From Agrypnia vestita (taxonomy: Eukaryota > Arthropoda > Insecta > Trichoptera > Phryganeidae), in contig JADDOH010000482.1 in NCBI GenBank assembly GCA_016648135.1, positions 1 to 64,000 on the forward strand: DNA of 64,000 nt, given 5' to 3'. Every line of letters begins with the position of its first letter. Position 1 is the first letter of the stretch. A model generated the notes under the pieces. The model saw only the letters and a program-made list of their open reading frames with translations, made no database searches and was not told the DNA's origin. This document shows, piece by piece, positions 21,243-33,984 of this stretch. The translations under genes and the position numbers were made by a program.

Positions 21243-23985
21243 ACAAAGAATAATGTACTAATATTATATTAATACAGTATAATCTAACATAACCGATTAT
21301 TGAACAAAATTAACTACTTTTCTCAAAATAAAATATTCTTGTTTATCCGAATTGACTATAAATTTACATATTTATATAAGCCGCCATTTGTTCACTAATG
21401 AATCATACATCATATTTCATGGCCCAATATCGATTGGCAACTATATCAATTGCCTCCAATGCACTGCAGCAGCCGACATAATATCGATAAAAAATTCATA
21501 AATTAAATCTCGATTACTTCGATAACTGGATTAAGTTCTGACAAATTTGGATAATTTAAAATCATAATTTTAGTACGCACACCTCCTATGAAATATTTAA
21601 AATTAATTATTCTATATTTTTAAAGAAACAGTAAGTTTCTTTAAAAAATATTGCGTAATAATTTGTTTACGTTTAACATGCAAATGAACCTGCATAATAA
21701 GCACATTTTCTTATAGAAAAATATGCAAAAATTTTCATAATTTATACAGTAGAATTTATAAATATATTTAGAATAAATCACAAATTTCAGGCTTAAAATA
21801 ATATCTTGCCTGAATATTACGCCACAAAAATTATCTCGGCCACTGTCTCTCCCTGGTCATCCATTTCATTCACGCCCAATCTACTGACATCTTCATTTTT
21901 ATTTTTGTATTAATTTACATATTTCTTTTTCAAATATTTTTTTCGATATTTTCATACTGGGCTCAGTACTTGTGCTATGAAAATAGGAATAACTTGCTTG
22001 TAATCCTGACCACTATAGATCAGTGGAGGTCGTGTATATCAATACACTAATAAGCACGTTTAAATATAAGATGAAATTGAATAATATAGTAAGGAATAAC
22101 GGATTAGTTTCCTGTATTAGTAACTATTCATGAGTTATTACCTTATTAACTCATTACCTTATTCATGAGGATTATCTCATTATTTTATATTCTTATATTT
22201 TTTAAACGCTTGCTTATTAATTAACATTAATGTAAAATATTCGAAGAAACTGCATTTTATTTTAATTTAAAACATATATTTTATCAAATAAATTCGACAT
22301 TCTTTAAACTAAATCAATCCCAGAGTTAGCCACTTTTTGGAAAGGTACAGCGAATAAAATTTATAATATCTATTAATTATAATTTTTTAAAACTAGAGTA
22401 TAATAAAACGGAATAAACTGTATGTTATATTAAATTAATAAGGTTCAAAGTAGAGGGTCTAAAATACTGATATTTTTAGAAATGGTTTACTTGACATTTA
22501 AAATTTTGATAATTCCGACATCCAAGTGAGCCAAAATATAAACATTTTGTTTCACTCTGTGATATTTTTATGCCTGCCTTGTGGTGTTCCATTAATACAT
22601 AACTTAAAAGACTTCGTACATATTTTAAAGCGCCAGTTTCCATTATAATATGTAAATTCCAAATCTTTTACCATTATTTAAAAATATATGTAAAGTTACC
22701 CCTTTTATCGTGGAAACAAACCAAGTAAGGAACTATCTCCCCTTTAAAATTGTTAATCCTTGAAGGCTTTGGGACTAGATCTATTAATAAAAATATGAAA
22801 ATTAAAACTGAATTCAAGAACATAATGTGATTTAGTAAATTATAAAATATGTAGAAGGTATACATGTATAGACATTATTATCTTGGATCTCTTGTTTATC
22901 GATAGTTTCACGCGGAATGTATTTAGATAGATATAATTTTTTTTGTTTCTTATTATAAATTCATTATGTATTTTACTGTGTTATTTTTATTTTTTTATTT
23001 AGTGAACATAATTATAATAAAACATACAATGAACATTGGTGAGGTACTATAAAAGTGAGAGAAATAATTAACTTTATTTTACTATATGATAAGCATAAAT
23101 TATAGGCACCCATGTAAGTTGGATAAATGAGCATGCAAGGTCTTATTTCATAATAAAAAAATCACATTTACATTAACTAGCATTAGCAGCCTATACACTT
23201 ATTGGCATGAACAACTTGCATGACATTATTTAGAAGGCCATAAGCACAGTATGCCTTATTAACCTACATATCCATCTCACCTGACATGCGAATATATTCT
23301 AACCCAACAATTAAATAACTAGGTGAAAGCTTTTCAATAATGATGGCGAAAATAATTTTAAAAATATATATACAACTTACATAGGCACCTAGAAAAGGTT
23401 ATGATAAGTTAGATAAATAAGATAAGATAAGAGCTAAATATAATCACATTGCACCCCAAAGTAACTGCCAACGCAATCAATAATATTAAAAGAAGCTAAG
23501 CGGAACTTTTATTCACATGTATCTGCTTATTTTCTGCTTATCAACAATTATATTATCATCCACAATACAACACAATAATCAACTACTACAATATCGTCCA
23601 ATTCCACTTAATTGATCATTTTCAAATTCAAGGTCCAATCACTTCAAATTTGTGTCTCCTAAAAACAATATTTTTAATTTTATAAAATCTATGAGAATTA
23701 GTTCTTTTAAATCTACATATAAGAAGATTAATATTGAACTCTGCAAAAGTCCACACGGTTCAATTTTCCTTTTACGAGGCGAAGAGTTCTTCTACCCTTA
23801 CACAAAACGCCCGGTGTTATTTTCAAAGTGAATAATTTCTTTGTTATTTTCTATAAAATTATAAAATAAGAACTGTAACCGACATCTCGGAACGGATTTT
23901 GTAAAATTTATCTCTAATATTAAATGTGATATAAGGAATGGAAATCGCGTTAACTCTTGCATTAATGTATTCATCATGCGTCAAT
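21243..23985. other. Long AT-rich stretch, nothing recognised
   Basis: No open frame with a recognisable motif. A short ATTCATGAG / TTATTCATGAGG direct repetition lies near 22128-22170. Confidence 0.45.
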
Positions 23986-23989
23986 TACG

Positions 23990-24172
23990 AGTGGCTTGTT
24001 GGTCTTGTGGTTTGGACTCTCGCCTCGTGATCCAAAGGTCGCGGGTTCGAACCTCACTCCAGTCCAGCAAGTTAGTCCTATTTCCATATCACAAGCGTAT
24101 AGTTTAGTTTGAAAAGTAAGAATATTGATGTGACACGTATTCTGTGTTCGCATCTCTATTAAAAAAAAAGAA
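23990..24172 (+). mobile_element. tRNA-derived SINE with poly-A tail, copy 1
   Basis: It has an A-box-like TTGGTCTTGTGGTT (23999-24012) and a canonical B box GGTTCGAACC (24044-24053). The body ends GCATCTCTATTAAAAAAAAAG. The same head layout and GCATCTCTATT ending recur at 25.6-25.7 kb, so both are one SINE family. Confidence 0.75.
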
Positions 24173-25269
24173 ATAAAAATTAATATGCTGAAAGGTCAAG
24201 TTATAAATATTCTGCATTAGAGAATATATATATTTAATTTACCGATCATTTATGCTTTTTTGTAAAAGTTACCCATAAAATTAATTAAAAAACAATAAAG
24301 TTTTATAAATATGGTTGAGGTAGGTATAACAAATAAATTAAAAGTTGTGAATTATCAAACATATTTTTTCACCCTTGGATAAAATGATTTATGTCACTTT
24401 TCATACTCGCGAGTGCAATAATAGAATTGCATGTGACACGATAGCTTTGTATGAAGTATTTGAACTGGAATAAATTTATAAATGATGTTTTCCAATTACT
24501 AAGGTAGATAAAATAAATAAATTTTACATATGAAATACGTCATTATTTTAGTAATTTTATGAATTTATAAAATAACTCGTTTTTAGCTGTTAAATTTTAA
24601 AAACAATATTTGAATAATCTTATAACTAAAAAATATGTTTTCATTTTCCTACTTCTTTGTATTAGCAAACCATTTGTGAAAAAAATATACAGAACGGCTA
24701 TAGCTTGCACATGCGAATTTAATTAGGTACAGCATATTTACACTTATATATCTACAGAAACACTTTGCACTTTCATATACAACAGTAAAATATTTATTTT
24801 TTCTTCTTAATTTTTATTTAATATTTGTTACATCCCTCCACAGTCACCCACCCACTTTAAAAACTGACAATAATTTTATTTTATTTTATTTTAATTGAAA
24901 AGTCATACAGAGACGTCGATAATGCATACATTTAATAAATAAACTGTAATTATTTACAACATTCAGAAAACGTCTGCAGTGAAAAGTTAAAAAGTTCAGA
25001 AGCAACGGGAACATTCTCATAAATAATATAAATGTATAGAATAATCTCAGAGGTTCGAAAAACCAACGTATTTCGGAGCTAGTGCTCCGTAGATCACCGT
25101 ATGGGGTGATCATGTTTGTTTTGACGTTTACCAGCGTGACATTTACCAGCGATATAATCGTTGGCGAAAACAGTGTTACCAACGCGTGCGTGATACCAGC
25201 GACAACAGATAAATCGAAGCAACAAATATCGTGCGAAGTATTTTCGTGGAGAATTAAACAGAATATTCT
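24173..25269. other. No gene recognised
   Basis: AT-rich. The opposing open frames at 24886-25291 overlap the LTR-like repeat that follows and look like repeat sequence. Confidence 0.4.
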
Positions 25270-25440
25270 AGAAAGCAATAATAAATGTTAAATAGAAAAT
25301 TGATTGATGGCCAAATAGTGTGAATTAAGGAATAGTGTTTACGTTATATTCGTGTCCAGTGATTTTATGAATTTGTTAAAATAATTAATAGATCGTTGAT
25401 AATTTCCAGTGTTTTAATTTGTCTCCCACAGCCCGGTATA
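25270..25440 (+). repeat. LTR-like dispersed repeat, copy C
   Basis: GGCCAAATAGTGTGAATTAA, TCGTGTCCAGTGATTTTATG and CAGTGTTTTAATTTGTCTCC followed by CACAGCCC align with copies at 9.2, 47.7 and 53.5 kb. The repeat may begin as early as 25070. Confidence 0.55.
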
Positions 25441-25580
25441 AAGGTGTAAAGACTAATTGTGCTTTTGGCATACCGTCTATCGTCTGATCTTTACATCGAA
25501 ATCTCGTTTGATATTTACATCAAAATATCAAGTCTTGATTTAATAATTTTGATTAATTTGTATTGACTAGTTTCTTAGAG

Positions 25581-25714
25581 TAGATTGTTGGTTTCGTGGT
25601 CTAGTAAGACCTCAACTAGATATCCAGTGGTCAGTGATTCGTATCCTATTCTAGGAGAGAAACAAGATACTACATTGAACAATAAGGCGTTTAGCATCTC
25701 TATTTTTTTAAATC
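25581..25714 (+). mobile_element. tRNA-derived SINE, copy 2 (decayed)
   Basis: A-box-like TTGGTTTCGTGGTCTAG (from 25588) and decayed B box TGATTCGTATCC (25635-25646), ending GCATCTCTATTTTTTTAAAT. Same family and orientation as 23990-24172. Confidence 0.62.
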
Positions 25715-26261
25715 ACTCCTTTTTTATATAAAATATTACAAGCGATTTAATTATTATCTATTAAATTACTAGAAATTTGACATGTTTCTTACATAGTTTT
25801 ATAGAGAAAAAATGATGTAAAAATGTTGACTTTTATGAAGTCAGTTTTCACGAAAATTTCAGATGATACCTAGTAATTCTAAGTTTACGTCATATAAATA
25901 AAGACCAGACCTTTATTTATTGCTTCGATTATCTCACGACTAGCCACCCTGGCCATCGCCCTACGGCTCGCGGCCGACTTCGCAATGAACGAATTGTCAA
26001 AACACGACGACTGCGTGGTGGCTTATATCGATGCTATTTTTATCCAAAAGCTGATATTTTCGAACTTTCTAGATTATTGTAGTGTTTAAGAGAAGGTCCT
26101 AGCCGCATTTGAGTTGGGTTTTCCAGGAGTTTTCCGAATGTTGTAGCTGATACCAGAATATGGTGGTGTGTTCCAGAATGTAGCGGAAGGTTCTAGAGGT
26201 TTTGATGCTATTGTCGTCATTGACATATTACGAGAAATTCTGTTAGTAATCTTGTTTGCCA
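25715..26261. other. No gene recognised; probable old repeat at 25910-26240
   Basis: The segment 25910-26240 is less AT-rich, with repeated TTCCAGAAT/TTCTAGA motifs. It is probably transposon-derived, family unknown. Confidence 0.3.
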
Positions 26262-26325
26262 TTTAACTAACTAACTAACTAACCATCACGCCGTTTCCCC
26301 GCAAGGGTAGGCAGAGCGGATTGAA
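26262..26325 (-). mobile_element. LINE 3' terminus with (TAAC)n tail (48-kb LINE family)
   Basis: TAACTAACTAACTAACTAAC then CATCACGCCGTTTCCCCGCA and GGGTAGGCAGAG match 48075-48135. On the element strand this is the last bases plus a (GTTA)n tail. Confidence 0.7.
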
Positions 26326-27574
26326 CATTTAGTTATATTATTTATAAAATGGTGGTACAAAGAGATTTTTTAAAATTTTTAAATAAAAAAATGTATTAAA
26401 CATCTTAGCCGCGAAATTAAGACGATTAAAAATTTTACATTTCATTTTCTTCACCGACATGTGTCACTCAAAAAGCCAGTCATATCGATCCACTCGGCTT
26501 ACATGCAATATTTCAGCCTGGCAACACTCGCGCTGAAGCGAGCTCCTCGTGTTAAGTTGACATACATTTTTAACGCTCTGACAAGGTTGGTTCTTGTACC
26601 AAATTGATACTTTTTTTATTTCCTGCCCGCTGGGTTCGAGCGACCTAATCAGGAAAATTCACTGAACGCGTTAGTCTATTTTCCGGTACGGTAGATTGAA
26701 CATGTGACGGAAATTTTGAGTACACTGCAGTCAGGAAATTGTAGAAAACGTTAGGTTAACTTTTAATTTTTAATTTCTTCGAACGACATTCTCGCATGCT
26801 TGAAAATGTAACATAAAAGTATATCTGAAAAATCAAAAAAATAATGAAAGTCGACGGAGTACGACCGCTTAGTAGCGTGTGTAGAAAATCATCGTTCAAT
26901 AGAGTTAGAAATGAACAAATTAGAAGTGAAAAAATAAAATAAATCTGGCTGCAGAATATTTCACTGAATAAAAAAGAATAAGCATAATGACAGTATTAAA
27001 GAATTAAAGAATAAGTGATTTTAGAGAAGAAAATTTTTTGAAAGGATTCTAAAAAATTATCCAGTTTTAATATACACATTAAGATTAATAAGATTTTCAA
27101 TAAAATATATATTAATAAGTATAAAATTGTGCAATCCGCCATTTTAACTGAAACACCGGTCAGAGCAAATGACGTCACGCCTCAGACATCTCACCGTGTC
27201 TTTGAACCGTTTCCATAAACACAACGCAATGTTTACTGGGACTTGACGTCACGTAGACGAAATGACAGCTGCGGGCGTTTTTGCGCGAAATTAAAATTAT
27301 GTAGGTAGATGAAAATGCAATTATTAGCGTACAAACTTAGTTTATTACTGAAAAAATATTATTTTCGGTAATAGTAGACGTGTAGAAAAAATACCTACAA
27401 TATAGAATGTTTTTTCAAAATCTGTCATCGTAGCTATTGGTTGCTGGAATGTTTTGATCACGTGAAACGTATGAGCGAGAAGAGAAATGTAACGAAAATA
27501 TATGAGAGTTGAAGGCATGATGATCAGAAGGCAAAACACGGAAGACCTGGCATTAGCAGACAAAGCAAGAATTA
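26326..27574. other. No gene recognised
   Basis: Contains two CRE-like ATGACGTCACGCC / TTGACGTCACGTA sites near 27169 and 27244. No coding frame is convincing. Confidence 0.35.
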
Positions 27575-28019
27575 GAATTTAAACACAAATGGCATAAGAT
27601 CGACTTATATGCTTCATCGAGGTCGTCAAGACACAGTGCATTGTTCTATTATAGTGGAAATGTCAGAACTAATGCATTAGCAAACTCTGTAATTCCCAGA
27701 TTACACTCATTAGGGAATGAGCATGCAGAGGCGGCTGACATTTTTGCTGATAGTATAACTGTTCATAGGACAAAGCTGATACAATTGTTTACATCCCAAC
27801 GAAATGGAAATGGACAATAAATCTTTCTATTTTACCTTTAACTATTATTATTTGTACCTTTAACTTTATTATTATTTTATCTTATGTTTTTATGTTTTTC
27901 TTATGTTTTTCTGTATTATTATTATTATTATTATTACCTTTTAACTGTATTATTATTTTAACTGTCTTATGTTATTTTTAAAAAAAATTAATCTGTATAT
28001 TGTAAAAGCCCATAAGGGC

Positions 28020-28052
<33 letters not shown>

Positions 28053-28056
28053 AAGT
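27575..28056 (+). pseudogene. Jockey-like LINE 3' end: ORF2 C-terminus, 3' UTR and (AAAT)n tail
   Basis: A + strand frame ending at a TAA near 27819 reads HKIDLYASSRSSRHSALFYY, NVRTNALANSVIPRLHSLGN and VHRTKLIQLF. This is the C-terminal tail typical of Jockey-group reverse transcriptase proteins (RTN...NSVIPRL...DIFADS). A 3' UTR follows with ATT microsatellite (27917-27937), then TGTAAAAGCCCATAAGGGCG and an (AAAT)n tail at 28022-28056. The TAAAAGCCC-AAGGGCGT box recurs reversed at 51.96 and 54.49 kb. The copy is heavily 5' truncated. Confidence 0.7.
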
Positions 28057-28299
28057 TTATTTCAAATAAAGCCATTACATTTGCCAGTTTTATTTCATTT
28101 TTGAATTCCATTTTTGAAACCTCAACAAAAAATACCGATCAGTATCCATGCTGCTGTATTCAGGATTTAATGTTGTACATCCAGCTGAAATTACGGCAAT
28201 CTAGCATAAATACTGTAAAAGTAGCATATTAAATATTTGTTTAATATAAAATATTTAATACACACACAATTTACACAAATAACAATACTGGTAAAATTC

Positions 28300-28680
28300 T
28301 AGGACATTCAAAAACAAAAATAGATATGTTGGGAAAAAGCGGAATATATCAAATAACTTGCGGACATTGCGATTAAAAATATATAGGCCAAACCGCGAGA
28401 AACTTAAATTAAATAATAAAAAAAATCGCCGTTGTCTAAAAAATAGCAATTTCTCCGAATTTCTGATCACGAATTAAAACTACTCCATTCGGTTTCTCAT
28501 AAAAGGAGGATACCGTTGAAATCCTTAAAAAGCTATGTTCTGGAAAAACACTTACGAATAATATCACGTTTCAATCCACTTCACCGATCCTAGAACTTTT
28601 CCGTTATTGGTCGAAAAAACACCCCCTCCCCACCGCGCGGCTCCTAAACCTGCCCGAAGAGATTGATGAATTATGTATTT
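28300..28680 (+). pseudogene. Penelope-like element, GIY-YIG endonuclease domain
   Basis: The + strand reads GKSGIYQITCGHCD, a stop, then KYIGQTARN, placing GIY at 28341-28349 and YIG at 28380-28388. The order is the GIY-x-C-x2-C-x-YIGQT-x-RN pattern of the Penelope-like endonuclease, which nicks target DNA for insertion. Several in-frame stops follow. The downstream part (VEILKKLCSGKTLTNNITFQ) fits the C-terminal tail. About 20 bp after the last coding trace lies a hammerhead-like motif, the order expected of a Penelope-like 3' end. Confidence 0.78.
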
Positions 28681-28698
28681 AAGTTAGTTATTAACTAC

Positions 28699-28742
28699 AC
28701 CTAATGATGGAGGGACCGCTCCTCTCGAAACTATAGTAGTCA
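28699..28742 (+). ncRNA. Decayed hammerhead ribozyme motif at a Penelope-like 3' end
   Basis: The core is CTAATGA (28701-28707; the consensus G is changed to A). Stem II is GGAGG/CCTCT (28709-28713, 28721-28725), with one wobble pair. GAAA is at 28727-28730. The self-complementary stem III ACTATAGT (28730-28737) precedes NUH = GTA. Stem I pairs over only two bases. Substitution of the invariant core G should abolish cleavage. Confidence 0.55.
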
Positions 28743-28759
28743 TTAATGACTCTTATTGT

Positions 28760-30080
28760 GTATACAAAGTTAAAATAAAACCATATTTTAAATTAAAATA
28801 TTTCAACATGAAGTTACTGCCAAATTTTAAATGATATTTGTTTTTTATCATTATTTATTTTTATTATTTTGTTATTTATTTTACACTTAACAAGATCCTG
28901 CTAACTATAATATAGTTATCAGCAGGTTTCTTATATTGCTATGAATAAATTTAACCATTTAATAACAGTGTTGGCTTACAAAAATTTATAAAATTATAAA
29001 AATATTAAAAATTATAAAATTTTAAAGCTATTGATCTTATATTAATATGGAAAATATAAGGGGCTAGTGGACGGAATACCCCAGGTAGGGGAGGAGATTC
29101 AAGATGAAAAAGATTAGGATAGTGATGCGGTAGGTAATGATTTTGTTAGCATGCAGACAATTCATTATTGTTCATAATAAACTCCCTGCATGCCACTTTT
29201 GTATTTTCATATGAATCCAATCCAAACAAGTCAGAGGGCATATCATTGGAAATCGTTGGTATTTTCACTGGTAATATTCTTTCTCCATATTCCACATATT
29301 TAAATTTTATGGTTTTGGAACCACGGTTATTTAAAAACGAGTATTTTGTTTGTTAAAATAGATAACATTTTGTCCCTGGGCAGAACTTATTATAAAGATG
29401 CGAATAGATACTTCTTATAATATATGGTAAAAGCTATATATATATATCTGAAAAACCTGAAACATTTTAAGTGGCCCTTTTTCATGATATCGCATTCGTG
29501 CGATATTATTTGACCTATAGACCTGAGGCTTCCACGTGGAAGTAATATTAATGATCATTGTCGGACGTATTGAAAACTCGTGTGATTTACAGTCACAAAA
29601 CACGATATATTTACCTCCTTTTTTAAATATCGTCACGTTTGACTTTCCTGAAAAGTTTGAATATTTAAGAAATACAAAATAAAAAAATCGATTGTAATCT
29701 AATATAAATTAAACAAAAAATTTTGAATAACAGAATTTTTATTGACATTTTTTTTGGAATTCCCGCATTTTTGGAATATCTTTAGTGTTTGAATCGTATA
29801 GAATCAAAAAAACCCAAGAATTATTATGTATAATTGTGTCTCTATCTCATTTATATCAAATTGTTTAGCTATTCTCTTCCATGTTTGTACTACCTTTCAT
29901 AGTTAATCAACAATATTTGTAAAAAATTGTTTCTTAGAATTGTGCATGAATACAAAAATCTAAATTTAATATTAAAATTATGAAGCAGTTCCTTTCAATA
30001 ATTTTCATACAAACACAAGACGTTGAGTTTAAAATATTCAGATTGAAAATGCTCGAAAATCGCGAAAATCATCGCAATCT
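28760..30080. other. No gene recognised
   Basis: AT-rich with short frames. A TA-type microsatellite lies near 29435-29447. Confidence 0.4.
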
Positions 30081-30082
30081 TA

Positions 30083-30226
30083 GATCATTTTTATCGTCGC
30101 CACGAGTCTGCCTGCAAAGTTTCAGCTCGATTGGATCACGGGAAGAGGGTTAAAAATCGATCCAAAGTTTTTCCGGCAGGCAACAAACCGCAGACGCTAC
30201 GAGTAAGGGAGTAAAAATCAAGCAAG
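30083..30226 (+). repeat. Dispersed repeat (AGTTTCAGCTCGATTGGATC family), copy 2
   Basis: Direct-orientation homolog of 12810-12960, better conserved at CAAAGTTTCAGCTCGATTGG and GGGTTAAAAATCGAT. Confidence 0.65.
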
Positions 30227-31300
30227 TGGCACTAAAACGCAAGTGTGTTTTTATTTTCACATAAATGATTAGGGATTTCTATAAAATTACCTTCGGACAT
30301 TATTGTGTTTTTTTTTTTAAAATTTGTATACGACATTCACAAATATTCGTAGTTATATAACAATGAGTCTTTAATTAAAGTCAAAGTTTTTTTCCATATT
30401 TCTTGTGCCGCGATTTATTATTCCTATCAACATTTTCCTACGTAGTACGTTTAAAATGTCATTACTTTGTCGAGCTTACTTTTTACTGTGTTTCTCTATC
30501 AAAATATTGCTTTTTCTAAACTGAATCACCTTCTAATTTAATTAAACACCACAAACACTTCTTAGTAACTAGCGTTTTATTAAAGGTTAAGGGAAGTAGC
30601 GTGGTGTTCTAATTAAAAAAAATAAGAAGAAAGAAGATATTACCTCAGCTTAAATTAAAATTTAACCTTTTTAAACTGACTAAATTGTATTTTTAGTATT
30701 ATTACCAATAAAACTATTATATTTTTAATAAAGCGGATTATTTATAAATTTTAACTAATTTTTTCTATATAGATACATGTATAAATACTTATTTATGCTC
30801 ATAAAATATCTGATAAGTACCTAAAATTCACTATTTATAGCTAACGAGTCGTGATTGATTATTGGAATTTTGTGTTTCACTAGATATAAATAAATCAAAC
30901 AGAAAATACGCTGAAAAACTTAAAAATATACATTTAAAAAATACAGTTAGTATAGTTATAACTCTAGGCTGTGTGTACATGGAGCACGTGATTAGAAACA
31001 AAAAAATGCTGTTTTATTATGAATATTGAAAAAAACTCACATTTTTTGTAAAATTCTTACTACTGCTTTATTCATGCTTTTTCTATTTCATGTGGTTCGT
31101 GGAATTTTTATGTTGCTGGAAATAAGTCAAATAATGGGTGTTTTTAACAATACGTTATAAAAATGATTTCACATAAAATATCTGGAAAATATAATTACTT
31201 ACAATGATATTGCTGAATTGAATGTTTACATAAAAAAAACATACATTCATTTTTGCGTCTAGAAAAGAAAATGAGGTTGTTAGATTGTATTTATTACCAA
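30227..31300. other. AT-rich stretch, nothing recognised
   Basis: No open frame or repeat of note. Confidence 0.4.
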
Positions 31301-31560
31301 TATAACCCGTCAAAAATTAGAGAACATTGGTTCGCGTCTTTGCTAAGCCAGTTTTAATTTTTTATATATTTTTAATAGTTATAAAGCCATAGTTATAAAT
31401 TTATAGCATCTTTTTGGTGCTCCACGGAGAGGCGGCCGGGCAACATGCGTTAAACGGTCGGTTCGAGTTTGGTGGCCCTATCTACGGTCGTTTTTTTAGC
31501 CGTAAACTCGATCGAAGTTACGGAGGCAGACGGACGGACGGACATTATTATAGGATAAAA
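31301..31560 (+). mobile_element. Hairpin-headed dispersed repeat, copy 2
   Basis: TATAACCCGTCAAAAATTAG, GAGAACATTGGTTCGCG, the TTTTTGGTGCTCCACGG block and the ACGGACGGACGGAC run parallel copy 1 at 3.8 kb. The right half of the head hairpin is lost (TTAG instead of TGACGG). The 60-codon frame at 31414-31596 is repeat sequence. Confidence 0.6.
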
Positions 31561-32690
31561 TTTTCGGATGCAACGCGCAATGGAATATTTTCATAGTCGC
31601 GACTCACCAATCAATAGTTAAGGTGGCGATTTCCTGAGAGATATTTAACCAATATTACTCCTTAGAAGTGATTTTTTAATTCGTTAAAAATGTTATAGAA
31701 ATTGCATTTGCTCGGGCGATCTTATTGTTTATTTTCTCCATGAAATTACTTAAAGTAAATTTATTTTATATTTATAAACTCTATAGATTTTTTAACCATT
31801 GATGGAGAACTGTCATTAATGGCGATTCTGCTTGTATACCTTATTAGGAATAAAGCTGGATATCTATGCTCCAACGCGAGGTATACAAAAAATGAAATAA
31901 ATGATTTTTTATGTATTTAAAGGCGCCCAATTTATTTTTAAATAATTTAAAACACCAACGAATGATTTAATATTGTATTTTATTAAGATTTATGGATTGA
32001 TACAGGTACTTATTTATTTCATTTTAGCAGAAAGCAATCGACTAACGTCAACTTCTTGTTTCTCTGTCTAAAATGGCCGCAGCCAATGGCAGCTACTATG
32101 TGACCATGGCAAATACTTCCGGAATTGATTAAAAACCCAACCTATAAATAAGTAATTTCCGGTCAAAATAAAGAAACAATGGAAAATAGGGTTGTCAAAT
32201 TCGCTAATAAGACAAGCTTTTTTAGGGTTGAATTTTTATTATTTATATGTAATATTTGTAGTGAGTTAGTTTAGATATGAATTAAAATGGTAATTTATTT
32301 AAAGTTAAACTTGTCTTCTATGGAATATATTGAAATTTATATGTTTTAAGGCCTCTACAAATCTAAAGTGACTTTTATGTAAAATGTTACTTATGACTTA
32401 ACTGTACTCGCAAACAAGATGAATTACAAAACCCTTTTAGAGGCGCCAGTCCTAATTGATCCCGACGCAGGTGCTTCTTCAATTTCATCATTTTGCGCCA
32501 TCTTTGCTTTCTAACAACAGCCTGTATTTTGCTGTCGTTGAGGTTCCTAAAATTAATTATAGGTGGCGAATATGAAACTCGCCCCGTGATGGACAAAGAG
32601 GGTAAAAGAAAGAGACTTTTCTGTCCAGTCTTGAAAATATTATATCAAAGAAGCTTTTAGGACTAAACAGCGATATTATAAATAATATTA
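31561..32690. other. No gene recognised
   Basis: A minus-strand frame at 32387-32596 (69 codons) has mixed composition (VVRKQRWRKMMKLKKHLR) but no family I recognise. Confidence 0.35.
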
Positions 32691-32801
32691 TTCTGTTAGG
32701 TACATACATATATACGAGGTTCCTATAGCGAACCCCCCTTCAGTTTTTGGGGGTTGGTTGAAGGTGAGCGTCGGTAGTCACCAGTTTGTGGTGATCGATG
32801 A

Positions 32802-33227
32802 ATGAAGAGAAGGCTGCTTTTTAGGGTCACCACCCGTCAAGTGACGGGATTTCTCCTAACTCGTGAAATGTTTGATGATTTTATTTGCTCGATCAAACAA
32901 TTACAAGTTATGCATAGTTATGATAATAAAGACAATGATAGATACTCTACGGACCAGGGCCTCCGGCCTACGCCGGGGGTCGCTGAGAGACTGACATGCC
33001 CGTTTAACGTGTTGGCTAGTTTTTATATGTTTTGGGAGCAAAGAACTCTCCTGTCTAGCTGTGTGTGTATGTATGTCTATGCGATGACCTGTATAGACCC
33101 GTGTATGTACTCTGCTGTAACTCGGTTTTGTTTACGCGGCATTCTCGCCACGTTTGTGTGTGTGTGTGTGTGTGACTTAGATTGGTGGTTTATGTATTAT
33201 GGTATGAGACACCATAAGTTCCCTTAA
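32802..33227 (+). other. 141-codon open frame of uncertain reality
   Basis: This is the longest ATG-initiated + strand frame outside recognised repeats. It starts MKRRLLFRVTTRQVTGFLL and is rich in Cys, Val and Tyr. Its C-terminal third runs through a GT microsatellite (33154-33172, encoding VCVCVC), which argues against a real protein. The sequence around 32760-33010 is less AT-rich and contains short inverted repeats such as CCCGTCAAGTGACGGG. It may belong to an unnamed transposon. Confidence 0.2.
33154..33172. repeat. (GT)n microsatellite
   Basis: About nine uninterrupted GT units. Confidence 0.9.
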
Positions 33228-33984
33228 CGATTCTGCATTTATCTTCTTAGTATTAAGTAAAGAGTCGTCATTTCATGTTTTTTCCCATTTTTATAAGTAA
33301 GTTAGTCGCAAGGGACCATGTCTGGCAAATACGGAGGCTGAAGCAACATAACAATGTTGTTTCTTAATATACATTTCGATTTTTTTTCTCCATTTTTTTC
33401 ATGAATGAAAGTCGTCTAGCACACCAAAGCACGCGTAACCTTTTCGGCAGCCAGCAATTAAGTACACATTGAACATGGATACATCGGTAGCCATGTTTTT
33501 TTTTTATTGTTTTATTTTGTTGAAAAAATACAATTGAATTAAGTTCGAAATATTTTGCAGGTGTCATATTTCAATATTTTAAATTAAAAAAAACAGACGC
33601 ACAGCTCACGATATTATAATCTTGTATAAGACTTGTCGAAATCAATTTAATTGTCCGTCTCTATAAATCCTTGTAAATATTCACCCCTCAGCAAGGGCAA
33701 CAAGATCACACTGCCTCTTTAATACTCCTAATAGCTCGCACCAACGCTCACCCATAGTGGGAATGTGCCGAGTTTATATAACAACTTGTTCACCGACATA
33801 GATATATATTTTGCGTCTTCATATAAACTAAGAACCGAAGTAAATATTATTCTGCGTCGCTTCGTGTAATTAATATTCAAATATGTACATAAATACATTA
33901 CGACGTAAGATATAAATGAAGTTTCACTTAGGTATCTTATTATGTTTTTATTTTATATTGTCACTTATTTCATTGTGTTCTTAT
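33228..33984. other. No gene recognised
   Basis: AT-rich. Short frames only. Confidence 0.4.

Noticed and set aside
24000..24068. tRNA gene on the + strand
   Set aside because: A and B boxes are present, but the sequence continues into a SINE body with a poly-A tail and a second family member lies at 25.6 kb.
24886..25291. Overlapping frames of 130 and 69 codons on opposite strands
   Set aside because: They overlap a dispersed LTR-like repeat and show no recognisable domain.
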